From [Pantoea] beijingensis (lineage in GTDB: Bacteria; Pseudomonadota; Gammaproteobacteria; Enterobacterales; Enterobacteriaceae), in contig NZ_CP071409.1 of NCBI RefSeq assembly GCF_022647505.1, positions 2,852,001 through 2,916,000 of the forward strand: a stretch of 64,000 nucleotides of DNA, read 5' to 3'. The position numbers and the translations under genes were made by a program. Shown piece after piece: positions 19,518-28,981 of this stretch. Position 1 is the stretch's first letter. Every line of letters begins with the position of its first letter. Below the pieces are notes generated by a model. The model worked only from the letters and a program-made list of their open reading frames with translations, was not told the origin of the DNA and ran no database searches.

Positions 19518-19951
19518 TAAAATTTCCTTATTCAATGGCTGCGGCTATCATTTTTAATCCGCTAGCGGGCTAACTATACTCCTGATTTTTTAGGAAAAAA
19601 CAAATCGGCCTCTAAAAAAACCACCCCCTATCACAAAACCTCAGCGTTTCCCAGAAACCTCACCGCAGGGCTCAATGCGCCCCCCCCCATGCCAATTCAT
19701 TCTGAAGGCGGGGGATTTCCCCCCACTCTACGACTCTATGACCGAACATCTCCCCCCTATACTGCCCCTCTCATCCGGCCAGGCTGGTGATACACCTGCG
19801 ATCCTTGCCGATCCGGGATCTTGAGATAAAGAAGAGAAACTGACGCGATACCGGGGGGATTTATTCAATAGATAAATTTGCCCAATGGGGCCATCTCCGC
19901 CTGAAAGCCTCAATTCGCACGTTCTATGCCTGCTAACAAAGGGACACTGTC
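19518..19951. other. Divergent intergenic region with homopolymer runs
   Basis: This 434-bp region between the divergent phosphatase and serine hydrolase genes has several C runs (nine to ten C at about 19680-19689), A runs and otherwise no coding frame with support. It should contain both promoters; none stands out. Confidence 0.5.
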
Positions 19952-21268
19952 ATGGGAAAATTAAAAACGGGTTTTTGTGTACTCACTATTTTACTGGGAA
20001 CCGCGCTTCAGGCTGGCGCAGCAACCTCCGGGGCAAATTGTCACGTTCCTGAGCTAAGTGCATGTCCTGAGCCGCTGGATCAGCATCTGCCGGATGTGAA
20101 AGAGATGCTCACCTGGAACCAGAACAATCGGGTTATCGGCTTTCGCAATGACTACCGCTCTTATGCTGGCGACGTTTTTAAGGCCGGTACACCTGTACCT
20201 TTGCAGCATGCGGCACGGGACTTATCCGGCGCGGTTTATCAGTATCACGGCCATGATTACCATCTGAATGACTATATAAAACGCAATAATGTTACCGGCA
20301 TGCTGGTCATCAAAGACGGCAAGGTTGCCTGGGATTATTACGGCGGCGGCAATAACAAGCAGACGCTCTGGACGTCTCGTTCTGTTGGGAAGTCAGTGGT
20401 TTCTACGCTAGTCGGCGTAGCGTTAAAAGAGGGTAAAATCGCCTCGCTTGATGACAAAATTGTCAAATATAATCCTGACGTACATGGCACCGTCTGGGAA
20501 AACGTAACCATTCGCCAGCTACTCCAGCATACCTCCGGTGTTCAGTGGGATGAGAATTATAAAGATCCCAAATCCGATTTCGCGCAGCTTACCACCTGCG
20601 AAGCGGGCAATGATGTTTATAATTGTGTGAAAAAGCTCATCATTAATCCACAACGCAAAACCTACGCCGCTCCGGGCGAAGTCTGGTCCTACTCTTCAGG
20701 CGGAGCCTGGATGCTGGGCGATACCCTGGAAAAAGCCACGGGTATGCCACTTGCTCGTTATCTGCAGGAAAAAATTTGGCAGCCGTTTGGCATGACACAC
20801 GACGGCGTATGGCACAGCTATGAGAAAGGTAAGCATGATGTTGGTGCTCATGGCTTTAATGCCACACTGGAAGACTGGGGGAAATTTGGCCTGTTTATTC
20901 TGCACAATGGCCGCTTGCCTGATGGTACAAAACAGTTGCCAGATAACTGGGTTCAGGATGCCAGAGCCTGGAACCAGGCGAAAAACTCGGTTTCTCCCGC
21001 CCATCCGGAAGGTTCATACGGCTATCAGTGGTGGAATAACAGTACACCAGCAAATGCCGGGGATGTTGCACCCAAAACCGGCCTGAGCGAAAAAGACACG
21101 TTGTGGGCGCTGGGTATTTTCGGACAGATGATTGTGGTGAATCAGAAAGAAAACCTTGTGATTGTCCAGTGGTCCACCTGGCCGCAGGCTGAACCCGCTT
21201 TCAACGCTCAGCCTTTAGAAGCCTCACTGATGTTTAATGCGATTGCGACTACGCTTCAAAGTCACTAA
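19952..21268 (+). CDS. Exported serine hydrolase, beta-lactamase/6-aminohexanoate-dimer hydrolase type
   Basis: The 438-residue protein has an N-terminal signal peptide (CVLTILLGTALQAGA). Its class C beta-lactamase-like fold has the nucleophile tetrad S144-V-G-K147 in TSRSVGKS and a tyrosine motif YSS at 247-249. These match the S-x-x-K plus Y-x-S pattern of family VIII esterases and 6-aminohexanoate hydrolases. Natural substrate and any beta-lactam activity are unknown. It is followed by its own terminator. Confidence 0.85.
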   Translation: MGKLKTGFCVLTILLGTALQAGAATSGANCHVPELSACPEPLDQHLPDVKEMLTWNQNNRVIGFRNDYRSYAGDVFKAGTPVPLQHAARDLSGAVYQYHGHDYHLNDYIKRNNVTGMLVIKDGKVAWDYYGGGNNKQTLWTSRSVGKSVVSTLVGVALKEGKIASLDDKIVKYNPDVHGTVWENVTIRQLLQHTSGVQWDENYKDPKSDFAQLTTCEAGNDVYNCVKKLIINPQRKTYAAPGEVWSYSSGGAWMLGDTLEKATGMPLARYLQEKIWQPFGMTHDGVWHSYEKGKHDVGAHGFNATLEDWGKFGLFILHNGRLPDGTKQLPDNWVQDARAWNQAKNSVSPAHPEGSYGYQWWNNSTPANAGDVAPKTGLSEKDTLWALGIFGQMIVVNQKENLVIVQWSTWPQAEPAFNAQPLEASLMFNAIATTLQSH

Positions 21269-21286
21269 TCACGGCATCATGTTCAT

Positions 21287-21312
21287 AAGCCTCTGCGGAG
21301 GCTTTATTTTTA
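21287..21312 (+). terminator. Terminator after the serine hydrolase
   Basis: AAGCCTC (21287-21293), loop TGCG, GAGGCTT (21298-21304), then a T-rich tail TATTTTTAT. Confidence 0.75.
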
Positions 21313-21398
21313 TTCGACACGTCCTGAATATACGATGTTTCGCTGCGGCGTATTGCTGTCGCGGGATATCAACGCCACCCGACGATATAAAATCTTGC

Positions 21399-21429
21399 TT
21401 GACCTTCCCCTTGATGGAAGGTTTAACCT
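21399..21429 (+). promoter_or_regulatory. CueR-controlled promoter of copA
   Basis: -35 TTGACC (21399-21404) and -10 TAACCT (21424-21429) are separated by a long 19-bp spacer. The spacer contains the MerR-type dyad ACCTTCC...GGAAGGT (21402-21422). This matches the E. coli copA promoter almost base for base, so CueR regulation is strongly expected. Confidence 0.9.
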
Positions 21430-21490
21430 CCTATACACGTTATTATTTAAGAGCATTCTGCTTTCTATCCGGTACTGAGGAGTATCTGTC

Positions 21491-21714
21491 ATGTCACAAA
21501 CAATATTGTTGACGCTTGAAGGTCTCACGTGTGGCCATTGCGTAAAACGTGTGAAAGAAGCGCTTGAGCAACGTGATGACGTTGAGCAGGCGGAAGTCTC
21601 TCTGGATGAAGCTCGCATCACCGGCCCGGCATCGTCGGCAGCATTAATTACCACAGTTGAACAGGCGGGCTATCACGCCAGCATCAAACAAGGTGTTACC
21701 TCCCCAAAGCCTAA
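21491..21714 (+). CDS. copA(Z): Predicted CopA(Z) copper chaperone from -1 frameshifting in copA
   Basis: In E. coli, -1 frameshifting on C CCA AAG in copA yields a soluble chaperone made of the first metal-binding domain. The same heptamer is present in the same frame here (21703-21709; codons 71-73 read S-P-K). After the slip the ribosome reads GCC then TAA (21712-21714), giving a 74-residue product ending SPKA with its GLTCGHC copper site. A downstream stimulatory pseudoknot is known in E. coli; I could not fold it here. Confidence 0.75.
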
Positions 21715-24004
21715 TCCGCTGACAGAAACAGAAATCCAGCCGGAAGCGCTGACAGCGGAATCCCTTCAGCTTCCGGCAGATTCAGCAACTGAAAGCTATC
21801 AGCTGCTGATTGACGGTATGAGCTGCGCAAGCTGCGTAAGCCGAGTCGAGAATGCGTTGAAACAGGTCGATGGCGTACAGCAGGCCCGTGTCAATCTCGC
21901 CGAACGCAGTGCATTGGTCATGGGTACGTCTTCATTAGCAACCGCCCTGGTGCAGGCAGTTGAAAAAGCCGGCTACGACGCCGAAATAATTGAAGATGAA
22001 ACCGTACGTCGCGAAAAACAGCAGTATACGGCACGACGAGCGATGCAGCGTTTCAGCTGGCAATCTGCACTGGCCCTCACGCTGGGACTCCCCCTGATGA
22101 TATGGGGCATGTTCGGCGACAATATGATGTTAACCAACAGCAATCGTCACGGCTGGCTGGGGATTGGGGTTGTCACGCTGCTGGTGATGATTATTGCTGG
22201 TGGACACTTCTACCGTAGCGCATGGCGCAGTCTGCGAAATGGTGCCGCCACCATGGATACTCTGGTGGCTTTAGGCACGGCTGCGGCATGGTTTTACTCC
22301 ATCACAGTGAATATCTGGCCTACCGCCTTCCCGGCGGAAGCACGCCACCTCTACTATGAAGCCAGTGCCATGATCATCGGATTGATCAATCTCGGACATG
22401 CGCTGGAGCAGCGTGCACGTCAGCGCTCATCGCAAGCGCTGGAGCGCTTGCTGGATCTGACTCCTCCGACCGCGCGCGTGGTGACGGAACAAGGCGAAAA
22501 AAACCTCCCCGTCAGCGATATTCAACTTGGTATGACTCTGCGCCTCACGACCGGCGATAGAGTCCCCGTTGATGGCGACATTACCCACGGAGAAGCCTGG
22601 CTGGATGAAGCCATGCTAACCGGCGAACCGCTACCTCAACAAAAATCCGCTGGCGACAGACTCCATGCAGGAACGCTGTTACAAGACGGTAGCGTGTTAT
22701 TTACCGCCAGCGCTATCGGAAAAAACACCACGCTTTCACGTATTATTCAAATGGTGCGTCAGGCGCAAAGCAGTAAACCAGCCATAGGACAACTAGCCGA
22801 TCGTATTTCTGCCGTTTTTGTGCCTACGGTTATCGCTATTGCACTGCTAAGTGCGGCTATCTGGTACGTTATCGGCCCTCAACCACAACTGGTTTATACT
22901 CTGGTAATTGCGACTACGGTGCTGATTATCGCCTGCCCCTGCGCTTTAGGGCTAGCCACACCGATGTCGATCATTTCCGGTGTAGGGCGTGCCGCAGAGT
23001 TTGGTGTATTGGTACGCGATGCCGATGCGTTACAGCGGGCCAGTACGCTGGATACGTTGGTATTTGACAAAACAGGTACGCTGACCGAAGGCCGTCCACG
23101 CGTGACGGCGGTGATCGCCTTCAACCAGGCCGAAGTCGACCAGGCAATATTGTGGGCGGCGGCGCTTGAACAATACTCCAACCATCCACTGGCACAGGCA
23201 ATTGTCGAGCACGCAGCTCCCCGCAACCTCCCGGCCGCAGAACGATTCCGTACGCTAGGTGGATTAGGCGTTTCCGCCCTCGTTGGCGGCACGGAGATAA
23301 TACTGGGCAATCCTGCACTAATGCAGCAACACCAAATCGACACCCGCGCTGCAGAACACAGTATACGACAGCAGGCAGAAGCGGGCGCGACTCCGGTCTT
23401 GCTTGCCGCCGGTGGCCAGCTGATAGCGTTAATCGCCATCCGCGATCCGATTCGTCCCGAAAGCCGTGCAGCGCTAAAAAAACTGCGTAAGTCAGGCTAC
23501 CGACTTATTATGTTGACCGGTGATAACCCGATCACCGCCAATGCTATCGCCCGGGAAGCAGGATTGGATGACGTGATTGCAGGCGTACTGCCGGCAGGCA
23601 AAGCTCAGGCAATTATGCAGCTACAGCAGCAGGGCCACCAGGTTGCGATGATTGGGGATGGTATAAATGATGCACCCGCGCTGGCACAGGCTGATGTCGG
23701 TATGGCAATGGGCACGGGTAGCGACGTTGCTATTGAAACCGCAGCGATTACGCTAATGCGCCACGATCTCAGTAGCATCAGTGATGCGCTGGCTATCGCG
23801 AAAGCGACATTACGAAATATGAAACAGAACCTGCTGGGTGCCTTTATCTATAACTCGCTGGGGATCCCCATCGCGGCCGGTGTGCTTTATCCACTAACGG
23901 GAACTCTGCTCAATCCGGTGGTTGCAGGTGCGGCTATGGCCCTTTCCTCCATTACTGTTGTAAGTAACGCCAATCGCCTGCTGCGCTATCATCCGCCAGG
24001 ATGA
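21491..24004 (+). CDS. copA: Cu(I)-exporting P1B-type ATPase
   Basis: CopA (837 residues) pumps Cu(I) from cytosol to periplasm. It has two heavy-metal-binding domains: GLTCGHC at about 11-17 and GMSCASC at about 109-115. Eight membrane helices carry the ion path CPCALG. The phosphorylation site DKTGTLTEG and hinge [20 protein letters not shown] are present. In-frame slippery sequence C CCA AAG (21703-21709) lies after the first domain (see the separate CopA(Z) entry). It is transcribed from the CueR promoter at 21399-21429. Confidence 0.97.
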   Translation: MSQTILLTLEGLTCGHCVKRVKEALEQRDDVEQAEVSLDEARITGPASSAALITTVEQAGYHASIKQGVTSPKPNPLTETEIQPEALTAESLQLPADSATESYQLLIDGMSCASCVSRVENALKQVDGVQQARVNLAERSALVMGTSSLATALVQAVEKAGYDAEIIEDETVRREKQQYTARRAMQRFSWQSALALTLGLPLMIWGMFGDNMMLTNSNRHGWLGIGVVTLLVMIIAGGHFYRSAWRSLRNGAATMDTLVALGTAAAWFYSITVNIWPTAFPAEARHLYYEASAMIIGLINLGHALEQRARQRSSQALERLLDLTPPTARVVTEQGEKNLPVSDIQLGMTLRLTTGDRVPVDGDITHGEAWLDEAMLTGEPLPQQKSAGDRLHAGTLLQDGSVLFTASAIGKNTTLSRIIQMVRQAQSSKPAIGQLADRISAVFVPTVIAIALLSAAIWYVIGPQPQLVYTLVIATTVLIIACPCALGLATPMSIISGVGRAAEFGVLVRDADALQRASTLDTLVFDKTGTLTEGRPRVTAVIAFNQAEVDQAILWAAALEQYSNHPLAQAIVEHAAPRNLPAAERFRTLGGLGVSALVGGTEIILGNPALMQQHQIDTRAAEHSIRQQAEAGATPVLLAAGGQLIALIAIRDPIRPESRAALKKLRKSGYRLIMLTGDNPITANAIAREAGLDDVIAGVLPAGKAQAIMQLQQQGHQVAMIGDGINDAPALAQADVGMAMGTGSDVAIETAAITLMRHDLSSISDALAIAKATLRNMKQNLLGAFIYNSLGIPIAAGVLYPLTGTLLNPVVAGAAMALSSITVVSNANRLLRYHPPG

Positions 24005-24107
24005 TTGATACATAGCGGCTAAACACAGCATGAACGATAAGCATTCCTCTGTTCAGCCGCGACGTAAACCGCTAGCATGGATCGTTTGATATGATAAGGC
24101 GGGAAAA

Positions 24108-24914
24108 ATGGATGCATTGCTGCGTAAAGTGACCGCGTGGTTCAGAGGGTTCTCTGCGGTGAATTATGCCTATCCCGCACTGGATATTACGCTACCCGGT
24201 GAACGCAAACTTCATCTTGTTGGCAGCATTCATATGGGCACACGCGATATGATGCCGCTGCCCGCCACACTGCAGCAGCGCATTATCAGTGCAGATGCGT
24301 TGATCGTTGAAGCGGACATTACCGCCAGTGGCATCTCTCCCTTTACGCAAAGCGAACCTCAATTGCCCCTGAGCGATCGTTTATCCGCGGACAATCGGCA
24401 AACGCTTCAGCGCCTGTGTGATGAGCTGACAATCAGCAGTGAACTGATTGATACCCTGCCCGGCTGGCAAATTGCCCTAATGTTACAGGCACAACAGGCA
24501 CAGCAGTTAGGTCTGCGTCCCGATTACGGTATCGATTATCAACTGCTGCAAATGGCAAAACAGCGGAACTTAAACGTTATTGAGCTGGAAGGTCCAGCCC
24601 AGCAGCTTGAATTACTGAAAACATTGCCGGCCAACGGCATAACGCTGCTGGAAGATACCTTGTTGCACTGGCATACCAATGCACGGCTGTTGCAAACGAT
24701 GATAAGTTGGTGGCTGGAAAAACCGCCGGGACAGACTCAAATGGCACTTCCAACAACCTTTAGTCGTGACCTGAACGATATTATGATGAACCAGCGTAAT
24801 CAGCTCTGGTGCAAAGCGCTACACGGCCTGGCCGCCGGACGCTATGTCGTTGCGGTCGGTGCATTACATCTCTATGGCGAGGGGAATTTGCCCGATTTAC
24901 TGAACCGCAGATAA
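24108..24914 (+). CDS. ybaP: TraB/GumN-family protein YbaP
   Basis: The 268-residue protein has the TraB/GumN core. The early motif is HLVGSIHMG (about 36-44), an E-rich turn VEADI follows, and the C-terminal motif is VVAVGALHLYGEGNL. The fold resembles Tiki-type metalloproteases; enzymatic function in enterobacteria is unproven. It keeps its E. coli position next to copA. Confidence 0.88.
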   Translation: MDALLRKVTAWFRGFSAVNYAYPALDITLPGERKLHLVGSIHMGTRDMMPLPATLQQRIISADALIVEADITASGISPFTQSEPQLPLSDRLSADNRQTLQRLCDELTISSELIDTLPGWQIALMLQAQQAQQLGLRPDYGIDYQLLQMAKQRNLNVIELEGPAQQLELLKTLPANGITLLEDTLLHWHTNARLLQTMISWWLEKPPGQTQMALPTTFSRDLNDIMMNQRNQLWCKALHGLAAGRYVVAVGALHLYGEGNLPDLLNRR

Positions 24915-24960
24915 AAAAAAGGCCAATATTTAAATTGGCCCGTCAAAGAGGAATTTTTTT
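24913..24960. terminator. Hairpin after ybaP with flanking A and T runs
   Basis: GGCCAAT (24921-24927) pairs with ATTGGCC (24934-24940). Eight A precede it and seven T follow 13 nt later. On the minus strand the stem is followed at once by eight T, a strong terminator for leftward transcription. On the plus strand the A and T runs could extend the stem. Confidence 0.55.
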
Positions 24961-25090
24961 ATGATTTTGGTTATCCACCGCAAGATACTTGCGTGTGGGA
25001 TGGCGATTGTCGCTCAAAGCCTGGATTTTCGCCACTATTTTTCATCGTTACGTTGATTATGTCCTGATCAGACACAAGGAATACGCGCAA

Positions 25091-25570
25091 ATGACCCCCG
25101 CGGTAAAACTTCTGGAAAAACAAAAAATCGCGTTTACGCTACACGCCTATGAACATGACAGCAATGAAACCCACTTCGGTGAGGAAGTCGTGCGTAAACT
25201 GAATCTTAATGCTGAACAGGTTTATAAAACGTTGCTGGTGGCAATCAACGGCGATGACAAGAATCTTGCGGTAGCAGTTACTCCGGTGGCGAGTCAGCTC
25301 GATCTAAAAAAAGTCGCCCGGGCGCTCGGCGCCAGACGGGCAGATATGGCCAATCCGTTACTGGCGCAGCGTGTTACCGGTTACCTGGTCGGTGGTATTA
25401 GTCCACTTGGTCAGAAAAAACGCCTGCCAACGGTTATCGACAATCTGGCGAAGCAGTTTGCCACCATTTACGTTTCTGGTGGCAAGCGTGGGCTTGATAT
25501 CGAACTGGCCGTTAGCGATCTCGCCTCATTGCTGGATGCCAAACTGGCCGATATCGCGCGCCGCGATTAA
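25091..25570 (+). CDS. ybaK: Cys-tRNA(Pro)/Cys-tRNA(Cys) deacylase YbaK
   Basis: From the ATG at 25091 (behind AAGGAAT) the protein has 159 residues, matching the family; upstream in-frame ATGs are not conserved. YbaK acts in trans to hydrolyse Cys mischarged on tRNA-Pro. Expected features are the start [10 protein letters not shown], the conserved lysine in VYKTLLV and the glycine-rich loop [11 protein letters not shown]. Confidence 0.95.
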   Translation: MTPAVKLLEKQKIAFTLHAYEHDSNETHFGEEVVRKLNLNAEQVYKTLLVAINGDDKNLAVAVTPVASQLDLKKVARALGARRADMANPLLAQRVTGYLVGGISPLGQKKRLPTVIDNLAKQFATIYVSGGKRGLDIELAVSDLASLLDAKLADIARRD

Positions 25571-26439
25571 TCCTGACGCTGCGCGCAAAGCTGGTCAAGC
25601 ATCCATCTTCCCGCAGGTCCAGGCGGGGTTCTTCTTGACCAGACAGCATCAACATCAATACGTTGTGGCCAACCCTCGACCGGTAATTCGTACAATACCT
25701 GATGACCAAATTGCTCCACCAGCCAGCGCGGTAAGATACTCCAGCCAAACCCCTGTTCTGCCATCTCAAGCAACAGTAAATAAGATGGCGCAAACCATAT
25801 TCCGCCAGGCGACGGGCGGCTTTCGTTTTGCGCCAGGGTACTGAGTCGAAGTTGCCTGACGCCGTTCAGCTGGGTTTGCGTTACCTCCGACGTCTGCACC
25901 AACGGGTGATCGCGGTGGATAAATATGGCCATTTGCGCCTGTACCTGCAGACGCGAAGTCGTAATATCCTGTGGCAGATGAGGTTGTACCCGTACCACAC
26001 CAATATGTACTCGCCCCGTTTGAAGCAGATCAATAACATCCGCATCCTCCGCAAGCATACATTCAAACTCAATATCAGGATAACGTACCGAAAAGCGTTT
26101 AAGCAGGGACTCCTGGTGATCGGCCTGCCAGAAATCCGAAATAGCCATGCTCAAGCGCGGCTCAACACCCGATACAAGCCTTACCGCCAGTTCGTCTAAC
26201 CGGGAACTGGCGGCCAGTATCTCCTGCACCTGCGCCAGCGCACGCCTGCCCGCCTCGGTCAGAACGGGCAGGCGTGCGTCACGATTAAATAGCGCAAAAC
26301 CAAGATCGTCTTCAAGGTTGGCCACGGCGGTGCTGATAGTCGACTGACTTTTTTGCAACGTGCGCGCCGCCGCGGAAAAAGAGCCACTTTCCACTGTCTG
26401 AACAAAAGCATGGAGGGATTCCGGTGAGTAACGCATCAT
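25567..26439 (-). CDS. LysR-family transcriptional regulator, neighbour of PACE efflux gene
   Basis: The 290-residue protein has an N-terminal winged helix ([20 protein letters not shown], then [17 protein letters not shown]) and a LysR substrate-binding domain. It is divergent from the PACE exporter at 26588. This regulator-exporter layout is the one known from aceR/aceI in Acinetobacter, so it probably controls that gene. Its 3' end overlaps the 3' end of ybaK by 4 bp on the opposite strand. Confidence 0.88.
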   Translation of the reverse strand: MMRYSPESLHAFVQTVESGSFSAAARTLQKSQSTISTAVANLEDDLGFALFNRDARLPVLTEAGRRALAQVQEILAASSRLDELAVRLVSGVEPRLSMAISDFWQADHQESLLKRFSVRYPDIEFECMLAEDADVIDLLQTGRVHIGVVRVQPHLPQDITTSRLQVQAQMAIFIHRDHPLVQTSEVTQTQLNGVRQLRLSTLAQNESRPSPGGIWFAPSYLLLLEMAEQGFGWSILPRWLVEQFGHQVLYELPVEGWPQRIDVDAVWSRRTPPGPAGRWMLDQLCAQRQD

Positions 26440-26587
26440 TATCTATCGCTTTTATAGATGGGTTCTAATTTTATACTAGCAACAAAAACGATGAGAATAC
26501 GAAACTGTCTCCGATATTTTTCATTGCACTACGGCAGCCTACCCGCGCCAGAAGTATTCACGGAGAGAAATGCATTAAGGAGCTATT

Positions 26588-27022
26588 ATGCAAGCCAAAT
26601 CGTTGAAAGAGCGTTTTTTACATGCCGCCGGTTTTGAAGTTCTGGGAATTTTACTTGTTGCCCCACTGGCCGCCTGGATTATGCATAAACCGCTATTTCA
26701 GATGGGAGCCTTGGCGATCATGCTTTCTACTGTCGCCATGCTCTGGAACATCGTTTATAACGCCGGCTTTGACTGGGTGTGCCCCCCAGGCAAAATAAAA
26801 CGTGGACTGGCACTGCGCATTGTCCATGCACTTGGTTTCGAAGGCGGTTTTATCGGGATCGGTTTACCCATTGCCGCCTGGATGCTGGGGATTACCTTAG
26901 TCCAGGCATTTTTAGTTGAGGTCGCGTTCTTCCTGTTTTTCCTGCCTTACACCGTTGCGTATAACTGGTGCTGGGATATCCTTCGCCAAAAATGGATGGC
27001 AAATCGCACTTGCGGCGCATAA
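26588..27022 (+). CDS. PACE-family (AceI-like) biocide efflux protein
   Basis: This 144-residue inner-membrane protein has four helices in two bacterial transmembrane pair repeats. The PACE motifs are visible: HAAGFE in helix 1, WNIVYNAGFDW at the end of helix 2, RIVHALGFEG in helix 3 and YNWCWD in helix 4. Acinetobacter AceI exports chlorhexidine and short-chain diamines such as cadaverine. AAGGAG precedes the ATG. The physiological substrate here is unknown. Confidence 0.93.
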   Translation: MQAKSLKERFLHAAGFEVLGILLVAPLAAWIMHKPLFQMGALAIMLSTVAMLWNIVYNAGFDWVCPPGKIKRGLALRIVHALGFEGGFIGIGLPIAAWMLGITLVQAFLVEVAFFLFFLPYTVAYNWCWDILRQKWMANRTCGA

Positions 27023-27024
27023 GT

Positions 27025-27047
27025 CAGGGCCGGTTTAACCGGCCCTG
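27025..27047. terminator. Long hairpin between convergent PACE gene and ushA
   Basis: CAGGGCCGGT (27025-27034) pairs perfectly with ACCGGCCCTG (27038-27047) around a 3-nt loop. There is no T run on the plus strand; it probably serves as a 3' end structure for both genes. Confidence 0.55.
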
Positions 27048-27085
27048 TACCCTTGCGGTTCAGGCCAGGGAGAGCCTGATGATTT

Positions 27086-28777
27086 TCAATTCGGGCCGAT
27101 GACAACGGACTCCTGGCGGACGTCCGTTGGTGCGACAATGTCCCCCTGAGGTGCAAACTTTGTCGCATCCAGCGGTGAGTGCTGCTGGATATATTGCTTT
27201 AATACCTCGGCGTCCACAAATCCAGTGTCAACGTAGCTGGCCAACTGGTTTACCGGCGGATAGCCATCCCCACCCGTGGCATTAAAATTCAACGTTGCCA
27301 TTCGATAAGTTTTTTCAGGCTCAAGTGGTTTTCCATTAATTTTCACCTCACTTACACCCTGACCGTCTGCCACCAGACTTACATTGGCAAATTGTGCATA
27401 AGCCCCCGAATCAACCTGTTTGTTAGCAACAACCGCCAGGTATTTTTCGACGTCACGTCCCTTCATATCGACATAAATCACTGTATTGCCAAAAGGTTGC
27501 ACCTTAAGCACATCCTTATAGGTAATATCGCCTTCTGCGATGGAATCGCGCACCCCACCGCCGCTCATCACGGCAAAATCGGCCTGTGTACGCTCAATTT
27601 GCGCAGCAAGAATCAGCCGTGCCATGTTGGTTTGTACAAAGCGGACCTTGCTACGATCGCCCTCCAGTCGTTGATTGACGCTGCCAATTTTCACGCTCAG
27701 TTGTGCTTCACCTTTGTTCTGAAAGGGCATTAACAGCTTTAGCATCGCCGGATTAGCCGCGATTTCCGATGTATAATTGATCAAGCTTTCTGTACCGTCG
27801 CTGTTGCGTACTTTATGCTTCAGGTTAATCGGGATCAGTTGGTAGTGCTCAAGCTTCAGCTCGCCATTGCGGAAAGTGAAGTCTGCCCGACCAACATACT
27901 TACCCCACTCATGCGCCTGAACAATCCAGGTGCCGTTTTGCCGATCGGGTACGCAGGGCGAACCCGGAACGTAATCCACCTGTTTAACATTCTCTTTCGC
28001 CATACAGACCGGATCCTGAGAATGCCCACCGACAATCATGTCCAGATAGCCTTTCGGTAGCTCGCGCGCCATCTCTACATCACCGGGTGCGTTTGAACCA
28101 TGCTTGCCATCGTCATAATGCCCCATGTGCGTCGCTGCGATGATCACATCAGGTTTTTCTTGAGCGCGTAGAGCCTCAACCACCGCTTTCGCTTCAGTCG
28201 CTGGCTTTCGGAATTCAATATCGGTGAAATATTCAGGATTACCGATTTTCGCAGTATCATCCGTTGTCAGGCCGATAACCGCAATTTTTAAGCCCATTCG
28301 ATTGAAGAGTGCATAAGGCTGGAAAAGACGCTTTCCGCTACTTTTTTGATAAATATTTGCCGAAAGGAGCGGGAATTTCGCCCATTTCTGCTGCTGACGT
28401 AAAACGGAAATCGGGTTATCAAATTCGTGATTGCCAAGTGCCATTGCATCATAACCAATCAGATTCATACCACGGAAATCGGGCTCGGCATCTTGCAAAT
28501 CAGATTCTGGCACACCGGTATTGATATCACCGCCGGACAGAATAAGTACTTGTCCTCCGTGCGCTTGCACATCCAGGCGTACGCTATCCACCAACGTTTT
28601 CTGCGCGGCAAGACCATACTCCCCACGTTCGTTACTCCAGAAACGCCCATGATGATCGTTGGTATGCAGTACGGTGAACTTGTAAAGACGATCTTTTTCC
28701 CATGCCTGAGCCCCCATGGGTATTCCTGTTAACGTCAATAACAACCCACCCAGCAGAGCTTTTTGTGTAAAGCGCAA
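27086..28777 (-). CDS. ushA: Periplasmic 5'-nucleotidase/UDP-sugar hydrolase
   Basis: UshA (563 residues) degrades extracellular nucleotides and UDP-sugars. The signal peptide ends at PMGAQA. The N-terminal metallophosphoesterase domain carries HTNDHHG, GGDINTG, GNHEFDNP, THMGHYDDG and GGHSQDP. The C-terminal nucleotide-binding domain carries NFNATGGDGYPP. Two cysteines (VCMAK, SPCVP) in the middle match the known disulfide region. Monocistronic, divergent from fsr. Confidence 0.96.
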   Translation of the reverse strand: MRFTQKALLGGLLLTLTGIPMGAQAWEKDRLYKFTVLHTNDHHGRFWSNERGEYGLAAQKTLVDSVRLDVQAHGGQVLILSGGDINTGVPESDLQDAEPDFRGMNLIGYDAMALGNHEFDNPISVLRQQQKWAKFPLLSANIYQKSSGKRLFQPYALFNRMGLKIAVIGLTTDDTAKIGNPEYFTDIEFRKPATEAKAVVEALRAQEKPDVIIAATHMGHYDDGKHGSNAPGDVEMARELPKGYLDMIVGGHSQDPVCMAKENVKQVDYVPGSPCVPDRQNGTWIVQAHEWGKYVGRADFTFRNGELKLEHYQLIPINLKHKVRNSDGTESLINYTSEIAANPAMLKLLMPFQNKGEAQLSVKIGSVNQRLEGDRSKVRFVQTNMARLILAAQIERTQADFAVMSGGGVRDSIAEGDITYKDVLKVQPFGNTVIYVDMKGRDVEKYLAVVANKQVDSGAYAQFANVSLVADGQGVSEVKINGKPLEPEKTYRMATLNFNATGGDGYPPVNQLASYVDTGFVDAEVLKQYIQQHSPLDATKFAPQGDIVAPTDVRQESVVIGPN

Positions 28778-28981
28778 AATCGATCTCCTTATTAGCAGTA
28801 ACCAAATGTCACCCCCGGCGTAGCATTCGTCACGGGATTGACGACTGTTGCGTTATTTTCTGTACTTGTCTGTGAATTATGCCCCAGGTCAGATGATTAG
28901 GATAATTGCATTGCCCGGTTAAATCATTGAGACTGAATCAGACATGATTAAAATAACACCCTCACCACGACAGGTTCTTTC

